A DNA stretch of 64,000 nt, from NCBI GenBank assembly GCA_012931725.1, contig CM022951.1, positions 13,096,340-13,160,339 of the forward strand, written 5' to 3'. Under the pieces are notes generated by a model that had not been told where the DNA came from, searched no databases, and saw only the letters and a list, made by a program, of their open reading frames with translations. The position numbers and the translations under genes are program-made. Origin of the DNA: Litsea cubeba (Eukaryota > Streptophyta > Magnoliopsida > Laurales > Lauraceae). Shown here one piece after another: positions 33,065 to 45,906 of this stretch (its first letter is position 1; the number at the start of each line of letters is the position of its first letter).

Positions 33065-33540
33065 GTGTTAGTAGGAACGGCCATCCCTTCGGTGGAGTTC
33101 TTTAACTAAAGACCGCTTTGATGGGTTAATGGGTGAACTAATGTGAATATTCATAATGAGGTGTTAGTAGGAGCGGCCATCCCTTCGGTGGAGTTCTTTA
33201 CTAAAGATCACTTCTATAGAATGTCAATGAAGTGTTGGTGGGAGCGGCCATCCCTTCGGTGGAGCTCTTTACTAAAGTTCACTTCTAGCAAGGATAAAAG
33301 TCTCTTCCCTTCGGAAGACTTAATCATAGACATTCTGGGAATTTCATAAGAGATGGTTATACACTTGACATAAGACGGTTATGACCTCTCCTTAGGAGTT
33401 AAGGGTTATTTGTCATATGAGGCCAAACCAATCAGTGATTGAACTACCACTGGATGTGTGTCCAGATAGTGATAATCCAAATAAGTCTGCCTTAATTCAA
33501 CGTGACTGTAGGCTCGGCCATCCCTTCGATGGAGGGTCTA
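33065..33540 (+). repeat. Repeated leader motif in the Copia 5' untranslated region
   Basis: CGGCCATCCCTTCGGTGGAG occurs at about 33077, 33173 and 33244 (with C for T in the adjoining GAG(T/C)TCTTTA of the third), and a variant (TTCGATGGAG) near 33516. Flanking words (GTGTTAGTAGGA, CTAAAGA) are repeated with the first three. The motif can pair as CCA...TGG around a CTTCG-type loop. It lies 120-580 bp before gag. Confidence 0.75.
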
Positions 33541-33652
33541 TGAGGAGGTTGAAACACTGATACATTATGATTGGGGTTGAATAATGTAAAAAGATTCGTG
33601 CTTTGTTTTTCCTTTTATAACAAGCACTATAAGCATATTACATATATACTGC

Positions 33653-36600
33653 ATGTCTAATTATAAACCGTTTTATATCCAGAAAAAGATGGGTAGAGAT
33701 TCTTTTAGTCCGTTGATGTGCATTCTTCGTGAGAACAAACTGACTGGCCCTAACTACGTAGACTGGAAAAGAAATCTTGACATAGTACTCACAGCCGAGG
33801 AGTACAAGTATGTCTTGCTGGAAAACTGTCCCGATATTGATGCTAATTCTACTGATGACCAGCGAGAGGCTGAGAGGAAATGGAAGAAAGCGAATAGCAT
33901 GGCTAAATGCTACATGCTCTCTTCCATGTCCAACGTGTTGCAAACACAGCACGAGCAAATGAACACAGCCTATGAAATCATGATGTCCTTGTCTGAGATG
34001 TTCGCAGACAAGAGCAGGCCAGCTAGGCAAGCTGCTATAAGGACCATCATGAATGCTAGGATGGCTGAGGGAACACCTGTCAGAGAGCATATGCTCAAGC
34101 TGATAGATTGTTTCAATGAAGCTGAGATTCTAGGGGCTGAGATTGATGCAGGGAGTCAGACTGACATGATTCTCGAAACTCTGCCGGAATCTTTCAATCA
34201 GTTCAAGCTCAATTTCAATATGAGCAAGATGGACATGACTTTACCTGAGTTAATGAAAGAACTCCAGGCGGCAGAGGCTATCATGAAGCCCAAAGCCCAA
34301 GCTCATTTTTTCCAGTCTTCCTCTAAACTTAACCCGAAAGGGAAGAAGTCCAAGAAGAAGCAGAATAAGGGAAAAGGGCAGAAAAAGGACAATGCTGGTA
34401 ATAAGAAGGACAAGGGTACAGATGGAAAGCCCAAAGGGAAATGCTTCAAGTGTGGCCTCAAAGGTCATTGGAAGAAAGATTATCCCAAGTTCCTGGCCTC
34501 AGTTAAGAAAGGTACATCTTTTGCATACTACATTGAAACTTGTCTAGTGGTTGATTCTACTGACTCATGGATAGTAGACTCAGGAGCCACTAATCATATC
34601 TGCAATTCATTGCAGGGGTTTCAGATAATGCAGAGAATTGAGAAAGGAGAGTTTGCCTTTAAAGTCGGAACTGGAGCTAAAGTTTGGGCAGTTGCAGTAG
34701 GAGTTGTTACCTTACATTTTCCATGTAATAGGATATTAGTTTTAAATAATGTTTTCTATGTTCCGGACATGAGGAAGAATTTAATTTCAGTTTCCAGATT
34801 AATTGAATTTAATTATTTAGTTTCTTTCCATTCTGGTATTGATATCAGTAGAGATGGAAATATTATATGTTCCGGTAGAATACATGACAACTTATTTTAT
34901 ATATATCCTATTGCTCCCACACTGCATAATGTACAACAAGAAAGCTCAACTTCCCTTAAGAGAAAGGTATCTTCAATCAATGACACATATCTTTGGCACT
35001 TACGTTTGGGTCACATTAACCCAAAACGGATTCAGAGGTTGGTAGAAGATGGGCCCTTGAGCTCATTAGATTTCGAACCTTTTCCTCAGTGCGAATCTTG
35101 TCTCAAGGGAAAGATGACCAAACGGTCATTCTTTGGAAAGGGACTAAGGTCAAAGGAGTTGTTAGAATTGATTCACACTGATGTGTGTGGTCCTATGAAC
35201 AAACCGGCTCGAGGAGGGTATGAGTATTACATCACCTTCACCGATGATTACTCTAGGTATGGATATGTATACCTAATGCGACGCAAGTCTGAGGCGTTTG
35301 ATAAGTTCAAACAATTCAAGGCTGAGGCGGAGCTGCAATTAGGGAAACATATCAAAGCCCTTCGATCTGATCGAGGTGGCGAGTACCTCCTGGGTGAGTT
35401 CAAGGAGTACCTCACACAACATGGGATTGTGTCTCAGTTGTCTGCACCGGATACACCCCAGCAAAATGGTGTAGCGGAGAGAAGAAACCGTACCCTTCTT
35501 GACATGTTAAGGTCCATGATGAGTCATGCAACCCTACCTATATCTTTTTGGGGATATGCCCTAGAAGCAGCAGCATACATTTTAAATCTGGTACCATCTA
35601 AGTCAGTACCTAGGACACCACAAGAAATATGGACAGGTCGAAAACCTAGTTTAAATCATATCCACATTTGGGGTTGTCCAGGTTATGTACTGAATGATAA
35701 AGCTACCAAGCTAGAACCCAGATCAGAAATGTGCTACTTCATTGGGTATCCTAAAGGAACGAGAGGTGGCATCTTTTATCATCCAAAGGAGCAAAAGGTG
35801 CTCATCAGCACTCATGCTAGGTACTTGGAGGATGATTGTATGATGCACCAAGAGCTTAGTTGTAAAGAAACCCTTGAGGAGATTCTTCCGGGATCTCCTA
35901 TAACATCTGTACCAGATCCTGAGGCAGTAGATGAACAAGATATTCCTTTAAACACTCCGGAGCCTCGTCGTAGTGGGAGAATTTCTAGACAGCCAGAAAG
36001 ATATCTAGGAGTGTCTTTTAAGACAGACTCTGAAGATCTGGTTGAGGATCTTACTAGTTATGATGAAGCAGTAACGGATATAGATGCTGACATGTGGCAG
36101 CAAGCGATGAAATCTGAAATGGATTCTTTGTATTCCAATCAAGTCTGGGAACTTGTAGATGCACCTAAAGGGATTAAACCCATAGGGTGCAAATGGATCT
36201 ACAAGAGAAAGAGAGGAGTGGATGGGAAGGTGGAAACCTTCAAAGCAAGACTGGTGGCGAAAGGATATACTCAGAAAGAGGGTATCGATTATGAGGAAAC
36301 CTTTTCACCAGTGGCTATGCTTAAGTCCATAAGGATTCTCTTGGCCATCGCATATCATTATGACTACGAGATATGGCAGATGGATGTCAAGACAGCTTTT
36401 CTTAATGGAAGTCTTGACGAATGCATCTATATGATGCAACCAGAGGGCTTCATTGCTAGTGGCCAAGATAACATGGTTTGTAAACTTAAGAAGTCCATCT
36501 ATGGACTTAAGCAAGCATCTAGAGCATGGAACATCAAGTTTAATCAGGCAGTCAAATCCTTTGGCTTTGATCAAAACATTGATGAACCGTGTGTGTATAA

Positions 36601-37623
36601 GAAAGGAAATGGGAAAGCAGTTGCGTTTTTGGTTCTATATGTAGATGACATATTACTCATAGGAAATGATGTAGGTTTATTGTCATCCACAAAGGTTTGG
36701 TTATCCTCTCAATTTCAGATGAAGGATTTGGGTGAGGCCAGCTATATCTTAGGGATCAAGCTTTTGCGTGATCGCAAGAATAAGATGTTAGCCCTATCCC
36801 AATCTTCTTATATTGAGAAGATATTGGTCAAGTTTAATATGCATGACTCCAAAAAGGGCCTCCTACCTTCTAGACATGGAATACCACTGTCTCGAGATCA
36901 ATGTCCAAAGACATCTGAAGAGATAGAGAGCATGAGGAGAGTTCCATATGCATCCGCTGTTGGAAGCCTCATGTATGCTATGTTATGTACTAGACCAGAT
37001 ATTTGCTTTGCCGTTGGCATGGTTAGCAGATATCAGTCAAACCCTGGACCTCTACATTGGACAGCAGTTAAGCATATATTCAGTATCTTCGGAGAACGAA
37101 AGATTATATGCTAACCTTTCGAGCAGATTATCTAACGCCTTTGGCGTATACAGACTCTGATTTCCAATCTGATAGTGACGCCAGAAAGTCTACCTCAGGG
37201 TACGTCTTTACTTTGTCAGGAGGGGCTATATCATGGAGAAGTGTCAAGCAATCCTGTATAGCTGATTCTACCATGGAAGCAGAGTATGTGGCGGCATCGG
37301 AAGCTGCGAAGGAAGCAGTATGGCTCAGAAAATTCCTGTTGGAATTGGGAGTAGTTCCTGCAGTGCATACACCGATTGTCATGTACTGCGATAACACTGG
37401 TATTGTAGCACAGTGCAAAGAGCCCAGGAATCACAAGAAAGGCAAGCACATTCAGAGAAAGTACCACTTGATCCGGAAATTCATTCAGGATGGAGAGATA
37501 GTGGTGGAGCATATTGCTTCAGCAAATAACTTAGCTGACCCCTTCACTAAGACTCTTACTGAGAAAGTTTTCACTTCTCAGGTTGAGTCTATGGGTGTTA
37601 GGTTAGGAAGCAGTGATCTTTAG
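33653..37623 (+). pseudogene. Copia gag-pol polyprotein with a frameshift before RNase H
   Basis: Start at ATG 33653 or more likely the in-frame ATG at 33689 (MGRDSFSP), since family members usually begin close to the gag core. Order: UBN2-type gag; a lysine-rich linker; a zinc knuckle CFKCGLKGHWKKDY in which the last cysteine is tyrosine (codon 34481-34483); protease (WIVDSGATNH); integrase HHCC finger and D, D, E (HTDVCGPM, RSDRGGEY, NGVAERRN); and reverse transcriptase with YVDD at about 36638. The first frame ends at 37114, because about one base is missing near 37080. RNase H (AYTDSDF, STMEAEYVA, DNTGIV) continues in another frame to a stop at 37623. The stop almost touches the polypurine tract. 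Confidence 0.9.
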
Positions 37624-37626
37624 TGC

Positions 37627-37637
37627 AAGTGGGAGCT
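37627..37637 (+). promoter_or_regulatory. Copia polypurine tract
   Basis: AAGTGGGAGCT directly precedes the 3' LTR start TGTTGGGA, the usual plant Copia arrangement. It lies 3 bases after the gag-pol stop. Confidence 0.85.
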
Positions 37638-39645
37638 TGTTGGGATTGGTGTATGCCCTAAAGCCCACTAGCTGCACTCTCATCTTTTGTTACTGGATAT
37701 TTACTGGTTATTTAATGGAAAGACTCTTTTATGCTTAAACATGTATATATGTATGGTTGTGTAAGGCCCATTGTTTCTAGTAAATGAATTAGGTGTGTAG
37801 TGTCTACGCACAGATAGGTCTAATTCATGGACAACTGGAAACATCATATTTGTTCATAACTGAAAGATGGAGCCGGGCACTTCATCTTGGTAGAAGTTAT
37901 AATGAGATACTCTCCTATATAGGGTGACATACCTAAGTCACGGGAGGGCTTTCCCGGATCTATCTCATTAGTGCATGTGTCATGCATTGAACAGGACCAT
38001 TGTAGGTGTGATCTCTAAAATAGTACTATCACAGAAAGAGATCAAGTCACCTCATGCTACTAAGTGACCGATGCTCTTAATCTTGAGCATTTGTGGATGA
38101 ACTGACGAAGTCAAGTTCTTGTGCTTTAATTCACTATGGGTGAGATTCTTTTCATGGGTCAACAGCTCTGTGTTTTGGGTACTCGGACTTGATCAGTTGG
38201 GACGTGCAAATGCAATATAGAATCTATGCCATCTGATGATGGAATAATCGTCCCCTTAGAATTATCCGATTAATCATCAAAATCTAAGATCTTAGTATAT
38301 GGATGTTCCATATGGATATTGAACTTGTGGGTCGCTCCCTGGATCAAGAGAATGATATTCGAATAATGATTATGTTAAGGATATGAAGTTCTAAGGTTTA
38401 GATGTAATCGGGAAGGTTGATAGTACATATGATAACCTGACTCGATTATGGATGTTACATAGAGGGGCATTCAGGTCATTACACTTAGTAGGTCGAAGAG
38501 AACTGTCATTTTATGACGAGCTTATTATATTATATATTTGTCCTTGGAGTTCAACCATAACTCTTTAGTGGAATGAGTTAAGGTTAAAATGGTCTTAATG
38601 TTGCTATGGGTTTAGCATGGACATTTTGGTCATTTTGGGAGCCAATGGCAAGTATGTCTTTTGGTCCCTTCTCTAGTCACTTACCAAGATTGGCATGGTT
38701 TCCTAAGATGTTTAGATAACATAAGGATGAATTATTTTAGTGGAAAAATAATCTTGAGTTTAAATTCAAATAGGCTTTTGATGGCATACATGAATTTAAC
38801 TCTAGATAAATTGTATGTGGGCCATGGTGTGCATAGATATGTGGGACGTCCATAATAGGATTTCCATGGGTAAGGTTTCCAACTTTGAGTAGGACTCTCT
38901 ACTTGGAAAGTTGGACTCCTCTTTGAATTAGTATTCCTATGAGTTAGTTTCCTTTTTGGATTAGGAACTTAAAATTAGTAAGTGTTCTACAACTAGGATT
39001 ACTAATTGTATGGAAAGTTCCTTTTAGTCTCCTTTTCTAATTGGAGTGTTTCTTAAAGGAAATAAGTCTTTCCTTTTTGGACATCAATTAGAATAAGGAT
39101 AGATAACTTTATGGAAAAGGTTTTCACAAAAGTTTCTATAAAAGAAACTCATTCCCCATGGACGTCCAACACTTATTAAGCACAAGGAGAGCCCCACACG
39201 TCCAGCCTTGGAGAGGTTCTCTTCTTGAGAGAAGAAAGCTTAAGGTCTGAGATTTTCCCTTGGAGAAATAGTTCTTGTTTCCTAGATTAAGATCCCACCA
39301 TCTTAGCCAATCAGATTTGGAAGTGAGATAGAGGAGAAGATCAAAGGCGATACTAGTGCAGGAAAATTCCAGCAACTTGTTTGCAAATTGCAAGTTTGAG
39401 TTTGGGCCTTTGGATCTATTTTTTCAGAGATTTGAAGTCTACAAATCTTCGAGGTAATAGTCTTATATCATCTCTATTAATTAGACACATGTTGGTCATG
39501 ATTTAATGGAGTTTCTATGCGATTCTTTATGGCTGATTTCCGCTGCATAGTGCAGAAATCAGATTTTTTAAAATCTGTCATACTTTGCATCAGCCATAGT
39601 AATCTCTTTATGAGAAGTTTCAGATCTGAATCGCGGTTTCCTTCA
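37638..39645 (+). repeat. Copia 3' LTR (2008 bp), uninterrupted
   Basis: Begins TGTTGGGATTGGTGTATGCC and ends GGTTTCCTTCA, then the duplication TCCCC. It preserves the empty Gypsy target (GAATC near 38220). Confidence 0.95.
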
Positions 39646-39650
39646 TCCCC
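39646..39650. repeat. Target-site duplication TCCCC of the Copia element (right)
   Basis: Identical to 17632-17636. Confidence 0.85.
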
Positions 39651-42600
39651 CAGCTATTTCATCTACGATTATTTTTGATATTATTTACCTGTTTGGATAG
39701 GCAAAAAAATAGGGCAAAGTGTAGTTAAGTGGCCCTAATAGTTTAAAACTTCTAACTCTTACCTTGTTCGGATGAGTCTGACTCGTCAAATGAAGTACTG
39801 TTGGTAGTAACATGTATATCCATTTCACTTCAACCCTAAATACTTCCATTGCCTTGAGTAAAAGTCTATTCTACTTCAAATCTTAACTTCACACCAATCA
39901 TCCACACCAAGTGAAGTGAAGTACTTTACTTAACTTCCACGTATTTCTTCTCCACTTCACTCTTCATATGAAATCTACTTCACTTTATTACATTCATTTA
40001 TTCAAACATGCCCACACAGTCTCTCATTTCTTTCATTACTTTAAGGTCTAACCTAAACTGTTAGAGTAAAGAAGATTTTTTAATTTAAATCTCATAAAAG
40101 GTTTTTAGGATTTGAAAATAGGCTCATGAATCTTCATTGTAATAGCTTTCGTGTCCCCAAGATCATTAACCTTCCAACCACCATAGATTTTTAGAGCGAA
40201 ATGTCACTTTTTCCCATCTCTTTAATTCTTATATGCATAATTTCAAAAGCTTGGACTTATATATTCTTTTTGTAAAGCATCCAACATTAACAAATGCACT
40301 TAGGGGGAGAAAACAACCCTACATAAATCCATTTTATCAATACATGATGGTTCATTTCATAAATTCAAATCAATACATGACAATCAACACATGTACTTAT
40401 AATCGATTATGATTTATCCATTTCATACATGACCCACTATTGGATTGATGGAAGTTTCAAAATATATGATTACACTTCATCTGCATGAGTGAGTTATTGA
40501 GAGAAACCATCGGGACTTGAGATAAAATAATGATATTTTTATAAATAATAATATACTCTTTTTTATTTAATAGATGTAAGGACAAAGATGTCATTCATAT
40601 AAAAATCCAACACACGGTGGTTGCCCATTCTTATTCGGAATATTGATTTTGGGGACATGGAAGGCATTACAATGCAAAAGGCAGGGACCTATTTACATAT
40701 AATAAAACCAAATGAGTCTATTTACAAATACTAGAAACGTTACGGGGGTATATACAAAAAAATCTAATTTTTATCTTAATATTAAAAGAAAATGGGAGCT
40801 CCACAAGCTGCTCTAAAAGTCAAAATTGAGGAAATGACTAAAATTAAAATTAGATTGCCCCCAAAAAATCTAATTTCTGCGCTTTTAGACACAGTCATTT
40901 GTGGCTTATACATTTTGCTTCTCATGACATTTTAATCTTTTATGGCTTCAGGTTATCAACATGAGTTCGTATATGGTCTGATCAGTACCAAATTTGACCC
41001 GTTGTTATCTTGATAATGGGCTCCAATGTCAGTCAAATTGTGGGAAAAGTCAAAATTAATTGAAATATCCAGAATTTAAATTGGAGGAAATAACATTAAA
41101 AATTGACAGATTATAGCCAGAATTGTTAATATATAATAATAGGCTACAGTGACAAATCAAATTAATAGAAAGATTGAAAGTGGTGGGGTTGACACTCTAA
41201 TGAAGAAAAAATGCAGCCAACCATATATAGGGCACCTCATTTACGTGTTTTTAATGAATTTTGATGTAAAAAACTTATGTGCCCCAATGGTTTAGAGCAT
41301 ATCTCAAAAGAATTAGTAAAACTGAGAGGTCGTGAGTTCTCAAATCTGTATACATACTATAACATATAATTTTTCTAGTATTATGATACTCCCAGAAGAT
41401 CAGTATTGACATTGAAATTAAGACAAAATTGAGAGGTGAAAATGAAATTGGACAATGAAAATAAGAATCTTTTTTATATAATAAAAAGCTTAAACATTCA
41501 TGCTTTATGGGGAGGAATAGAACTGCATAGTGGGGCCTACTTGTTGATAATCTGAGTATCTCAAATTGAACACCTTCTCTATGTACGGGATGTCCACAAA
41601 TTGTAATATAAGGAGAGTTGGTTCAACCGTAAAATTGAGTATATGATTAATATTGTTATCGATATATGTGATTGCAACGAACTAGAAGAGATTATAGAAG
41701 GTGGTGAATCACTACCTGATTCTCCATTCCCAATTTCATTCTGTCACATCTAATGCAACAAGATGCAACTCAACTTATACAGGTATTTTTATTTCTCATT
41801 TTCTGTGTATACTTTACTTTTAGTTTTTATCTTCTGTTATGTAAGATTGCACTCGACGATCTTCCGATCCTTTTAAATACTGTAAATGTTGTTTGGTTAT
41901 ATGCATTGGCTTTTGACAATCTTCTCTTTAAGTGGACCTGTACTTCTTGTGTCCATCATACATGTGGCCATCTAGACTGTCAAAATCATAGAATACGTTT
42001 TAGATAAGATTAGATAGCTTATAAAATGACATTGGTGTAAACAGTAAAAGCACTTTTCATTATGATCTCTGTCTTGCAAGGTAAAATGGTTAATTTCAAT
42101 TGAAAAATAAGAAAGAAATTGGGCGCCACAAAGTTTAAGAGAACCATCTCATATGAAGATAATTGAGAATTTATCATATAATTATGTTTACATAGAGTTT
42201 CTAGTGGATGACTTCCTGTTGATCCACATGCACCTCACCTTTGATTGATATTTGCCATTCTCATCGAAGTACTCCAAATAAATAGGTACTGTTCTTAGTT
42301 TTGACCAAATCCAAAGTAATATATACTATTGTACTGATCAATGCATAATTATATTGTGAATGTAAGCAATCATGGTACACCAAATAAAAAAAATCACAAA
42401 ATAAGTGAAAGAAATAAAACAAAATCACAATATTTTGTAACACATAATTTATCATAATAGCATTTAAGGAAGCAGCCCGTCTATATGGCCCGAATATATT
42501 CTCGAATGAGAGCCCGGATTGCCAGCTGGAGGGCTACACTTTTGAAGGGGGGATGTATTAGATTTTTATTTTATTTCATTTCTTTGATGTGGCTTCTTTC

Positions 42601-43226
42601 AGGCTCGTGCTCACAGGGAAAAGTCTAGGAAATGAATGGATCGAGTGAGTCTAAATTCTTTGGTTTTCTAAAACTAAGTTAGGATAAGAGTACTTAGATT
42701 GTTAACTAAAGTCCTCACCTAAGCCCCATCTAAAACAATTATTGATCACAGCCCTAAACTTGGGCTTCGACTAAACTTTGTATAAATAATATGAATTTTT
42801 ATCTTAAATTCAACCCGTTAGTCAATCACTTATTGAGTATAGGGGTTAGTCCAATTCCCTTTTACTGGTTTGATTATACAAATATATATACTGTCATTTG
42901 AGAATAGAGAGTTTTATAGGATAGTGATAGACCAATTATGACCTATGGAGTAGAATGTTAGTCAATCTATGAAGGATGATGCCATTGAATGGTACTCACT
43001 GGGGGCTACATGAGAGCAGCTTGTGCTCTCCATGGATGCTCGTTATGAGCCAACAAAGAGCGAAGATTTCCCAAGCAAGATGTCCAAACTTAACAACCCT
43101 GCCCTGCTCAATCACTGACACTAGTCTCAGCATCTATCACATAGAGTCAAGGGACTGTCTGAGCCATATCTTATTGGTTTGTACCTGAGTGGCATGCAAG
43201 ATGACATCAGGATTGGGGCATAAAAA
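39651..43226. other. AT-rich non-coding region
   Basis: 3.6 kb with no convincing gene. A possible tRNA-derived SINE head is at 41277-41345 (separate entry). The longest open frame (41753-42007, 84 codons) has no domain and a hydrophobic, A/T-driven composition, so I treat it as chance. Confidence 0.5.
41277..41345 (+). repeat. Possible tRNA-derived SINE head
   Basis: CCCCAATGGTTTAGAGCA resembles a polymerase III A box, and GAGGTCGTGAGTTCTCAAAT about 40 bp on resembles a degenerate B box. No defined tail or target duplication was found. Confidence 0.3.
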
Positions 43227-43592
43227 CTAAACCCAACCAGTCTCCCTGATGGATTTATTTTGGCGCGATTGCATTTGGACAACCCACTCATCTGCTACAG
43301 TGGGGTCCTCTATACCATGGAACTCAGGTGGAAACCTCTTCCTGAACTTCTCAACCAATTCGTTCAGGTCATATTCTTTGGGCTGTGGCTGGCCCACCTT
43401 CTGCACTACCTCAAGCATCTGTGCTTGGAATACTGCCTGATCCTCATTCTGTTTCTGGCTCTGCACAGCCATATCCTTCTGAGATTGGATGAAGGCTGCC
43501 ATAAACTGATGGAACTGATTCTCAAAGCCATTTTGAGAAGAACTACCCTCACCTCTGGTATTGTGCCTACCAGCCATGATCCTGAAAAACAT
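43227..43592 (-). pseudogene. Ty3/Gypsy gag N-terminal fragment
   Basis: The minus strand encodes a gag N-terminus with a Gln-rich helix and the string FRKRFPPEFHGIEDP followed by ADEWVVQMQ. This is the signature of plant chromovirus gag (Tekay/Del type), where F-x-PPEFDG-x-DP-x-ADEWL is usual. The ATG is at 43592 or 43577. After about 43270 the similarity stops and the frame ends at 43227, so the rest of gag and all of pol are missing. The primer site and LTR lie directly upstream (to the right). Confidence 0.75.
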
Positions 43593-43727
43593 TCAAGGTT
43601 AGTTCCAATATGCCCCAAACTAACATCACAATGCTAGAAAATAAAACTAAAAGATCAACCTACTAACTCGAAATCCTCACACGCGTCATATGGTTTCTAT
43701 AATTTTTACCCTGAGAAACCAACCACC

Positions 43728-43740
43728 GCTCTGATACCAA
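43728..43740 (-). promoter_or_regulatory. Primer-binding site (tRNA-Met type) of the minus-strand Gypsy
   Basis: GCTCTGATACCAA on the plus strand is the complement of TTGGTATCAGAGC. It lies two bases from the LTR boundary at 43743, which fixes the LTR edge and the orientation. Confidence 0.85.
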
Positions 43741-45509
43741 TCTGTCACGTCCCCCGAACCCGATTAAAGAAATAACCGGATCTAGAGAGTGAATTTTAGG
43801 ACTAATTAAAATTTTTATCCTGTGGGCCCACGGATCGTAGTCCGCGGTGAGGATTTAATATTTCAAACTTCTTTTAATGCAATAGACCTTGAGTTCATAG
43901 AACTCTAGGCATATGGAAATCTTAAGCAATGATTAATAATCTCATTAAATTAAAGTTGCAAGAAAGAGTAAACAGGAACTAAGAGTTAAGTTAATTATTA
44001 CACTGGCCATCCCAGATACAAGGCCAATAAAAGAACTGAAGTCAAAGTAAGGAAAGGTCCAACGAGAGAAATAAATGAATGAAAGATAAATCTAATGGAT
44101 CCCAAATATATCTCTGTCGTGCCAGGAGTGATGACGCTACTCTACGTCATCGGTACGCCACTCTCGTGCCTTCTCTGCTGGTTGGAGATCTTCTGGGATC
44201 TCCTCACCTGCCTGCTCCTCGTAGTAGAACTCACCTGATGTGTCTGCACACCAAGGAACAAAGTCAACGACATGTTGAGTAATAGATATACAAAGCATAA
44301 TAAACACGACATGCATCAAGTATACAGTAATGACAGGTAAAAGATCATATGAATACTAGAATGGGAAGCTAGGCATAAAGCGAGATTAATATATAAAAAC
44401 AATAACAGGAATCCTAGCAATCATCTAACAATAACCACTATCCATGCAAATGCAAGCAAGACAAGTAAGATGGAGACTCCGAGGATGTCCTATGTCACCT
44501 CCCGGGGTACCAGTAACAATCCCCTTGGACTACTGATACCATAGTCCGGCTCCAGTGAGATCCTAGCTCCCTGTCCTGGGAATAGCAGCACGGTCCTAGC
44601 CCGCTCCCAGCTATTCAACGCCATGGACGCCGTCCTACGCCGACTGCCCACCCCGACAACCGAGTAACCGATTCGTCATTAAATCCCAAACTGCAGATGG
44701 CCATTATATGCAATAATAATAAAGTGGTTCTGACACAAGAATAATAAGACAAGCAAGTCTGGCTAGTTCCATGTACAAGACAAGATCTTAGGGATTATCT
44801 TATTCAAGATATCATAAGACAAGCAACACGAGATAATCCCTTCCATCACTAGCCAGTCATGTTTATCAAAATAAGACACGGGTTCCTATGGTACACTCTA
44901 AGTCAGGTCCAAGTCCTAAATTCTATAAGAATTTATGTTTCATAATTGATTACATATTTTATGTTAAGAGAGTGTACAAGGAACATAAACAACGGATACA
45001 AGTCAAAGTCAAGGAGGAATTACAATCCAATCCTAAGTAAGCGGTGTCATCCCTGTATTTCCCGTATTCTAACAAAGTACGTGTGGAATTTGGATCGACG
45101 ATGCTATTAGGGAAACATCCATTGGTGTACAATCATGTTAAGCATCGTTCAACCCAACTCCATATGCATTCGGTTACATCATGCATAATACACGAATACC
45201 TATACAACCATCGAATTCACACCAAGCCACGTGATTCGATTTCAATCCCATTTATGGTCATGTGATAGAAGGTTAGTGGTTTTCAGCATCTAAGTCCCAA
45301 ATCCTAGGTTACAGGTCTCATTTCCAATAAAACATGATCTGGATTAATAATCCAAGTATTTACATCACTTTCCGACCTCTGATTTTGATGAAACCAGAAC
45401 CTTGGATTTTACGTTTTAAGAGCTTTCCAACGGTATATTATACGTAGAATTCCAACGGTCGGATTAAAAGTTATGAGCATTCAAAAATGGTAATTTTGGC
45501 TGACCCTCA

Positions 45510-45775
45510 TGCTGGTTGTCGGCTGATCGACCCGAATCGACGAGTGAACCGACACTTCATATTTTGCTCTCTGTTTTTGGAACCGAGAACAGTGTCAGTT
45601 GACCGACGCTAAGGTGTAGGCTGACCGACCCGAACCGACGAGTGAACCGACGGTTCAGTAGGTCAAATATGGCTCTCTATTTTTGGAACCGACATGGCTT
45701 TCGGCTGACCCACACCATGCTGCCGGTTGATCGACACTGAACCGACAAGTGAACCGACAGTACGAAACTCGTACG
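45510..45775. repeat. Degenerate ~100-bp tandem repeat in the Tekay-like LTR
   Basis: CGACGAGTGAACCGACA and relatives occur near 45538, 45637 and 45743 with spacings of about 98 and 107 bp, accompanied by TTTTTGGAACCGA and GGCTGA(C/T)CGACCC. It consists of about three units. Confidence 0.7.
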
Positions 45776-45886
45776 GGTTCAGGCCATTTTTGAGCTCTTT
45801 CTTCCCCATTTCAATTTCCTCCATTTCCAAACCTTCCCAGAGGCTTCAACTTGCATAAATAGAGCATCCTGCTCTCCCCAACCATC

Positions 45887-45906
45887 CATTCCATTCCATT
45901 CCATTG
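45887..45906. repeat. (CCATT)n short tandem repeat
   Basis: About four CCATT units in succession, within the Tekay-like LTR. Confidence 0.85.

Larger units (their letters stand above)
17637..39645 (+). mobile_element. Ty1/Copia LTR retrotransposon (about 9.6 kb without the nested Gypsy)
   Basis: Both LTRs are 2008 bp, begin TGTTGGGATTGG, end CTTCA, and are flanked by TCCCC. The order inside is LTR, tRNA-Met primer site, a 1.6-kb leader, gag-pol (protease, integrase, RT, RNase H order, which defines Copia), polypurine tract and LTR. The 5' LTR is split by a 12.36-kb Gypsy element at 18224-30582. The lineage is not certain; the ~2-kb LTRs and single long frame would fit an Angela-like group, but this is a guess. 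A frameshift in pol makes it non-autonomous. Confidence 0.92.

Noticed and set aside
41753..42007. 84-codon hydrophobic frame as a small membrane protein gene
   Set aside because: It has no homology that I recognise, no good promoter or splice context, and its composition is explained by T-rich DNA.
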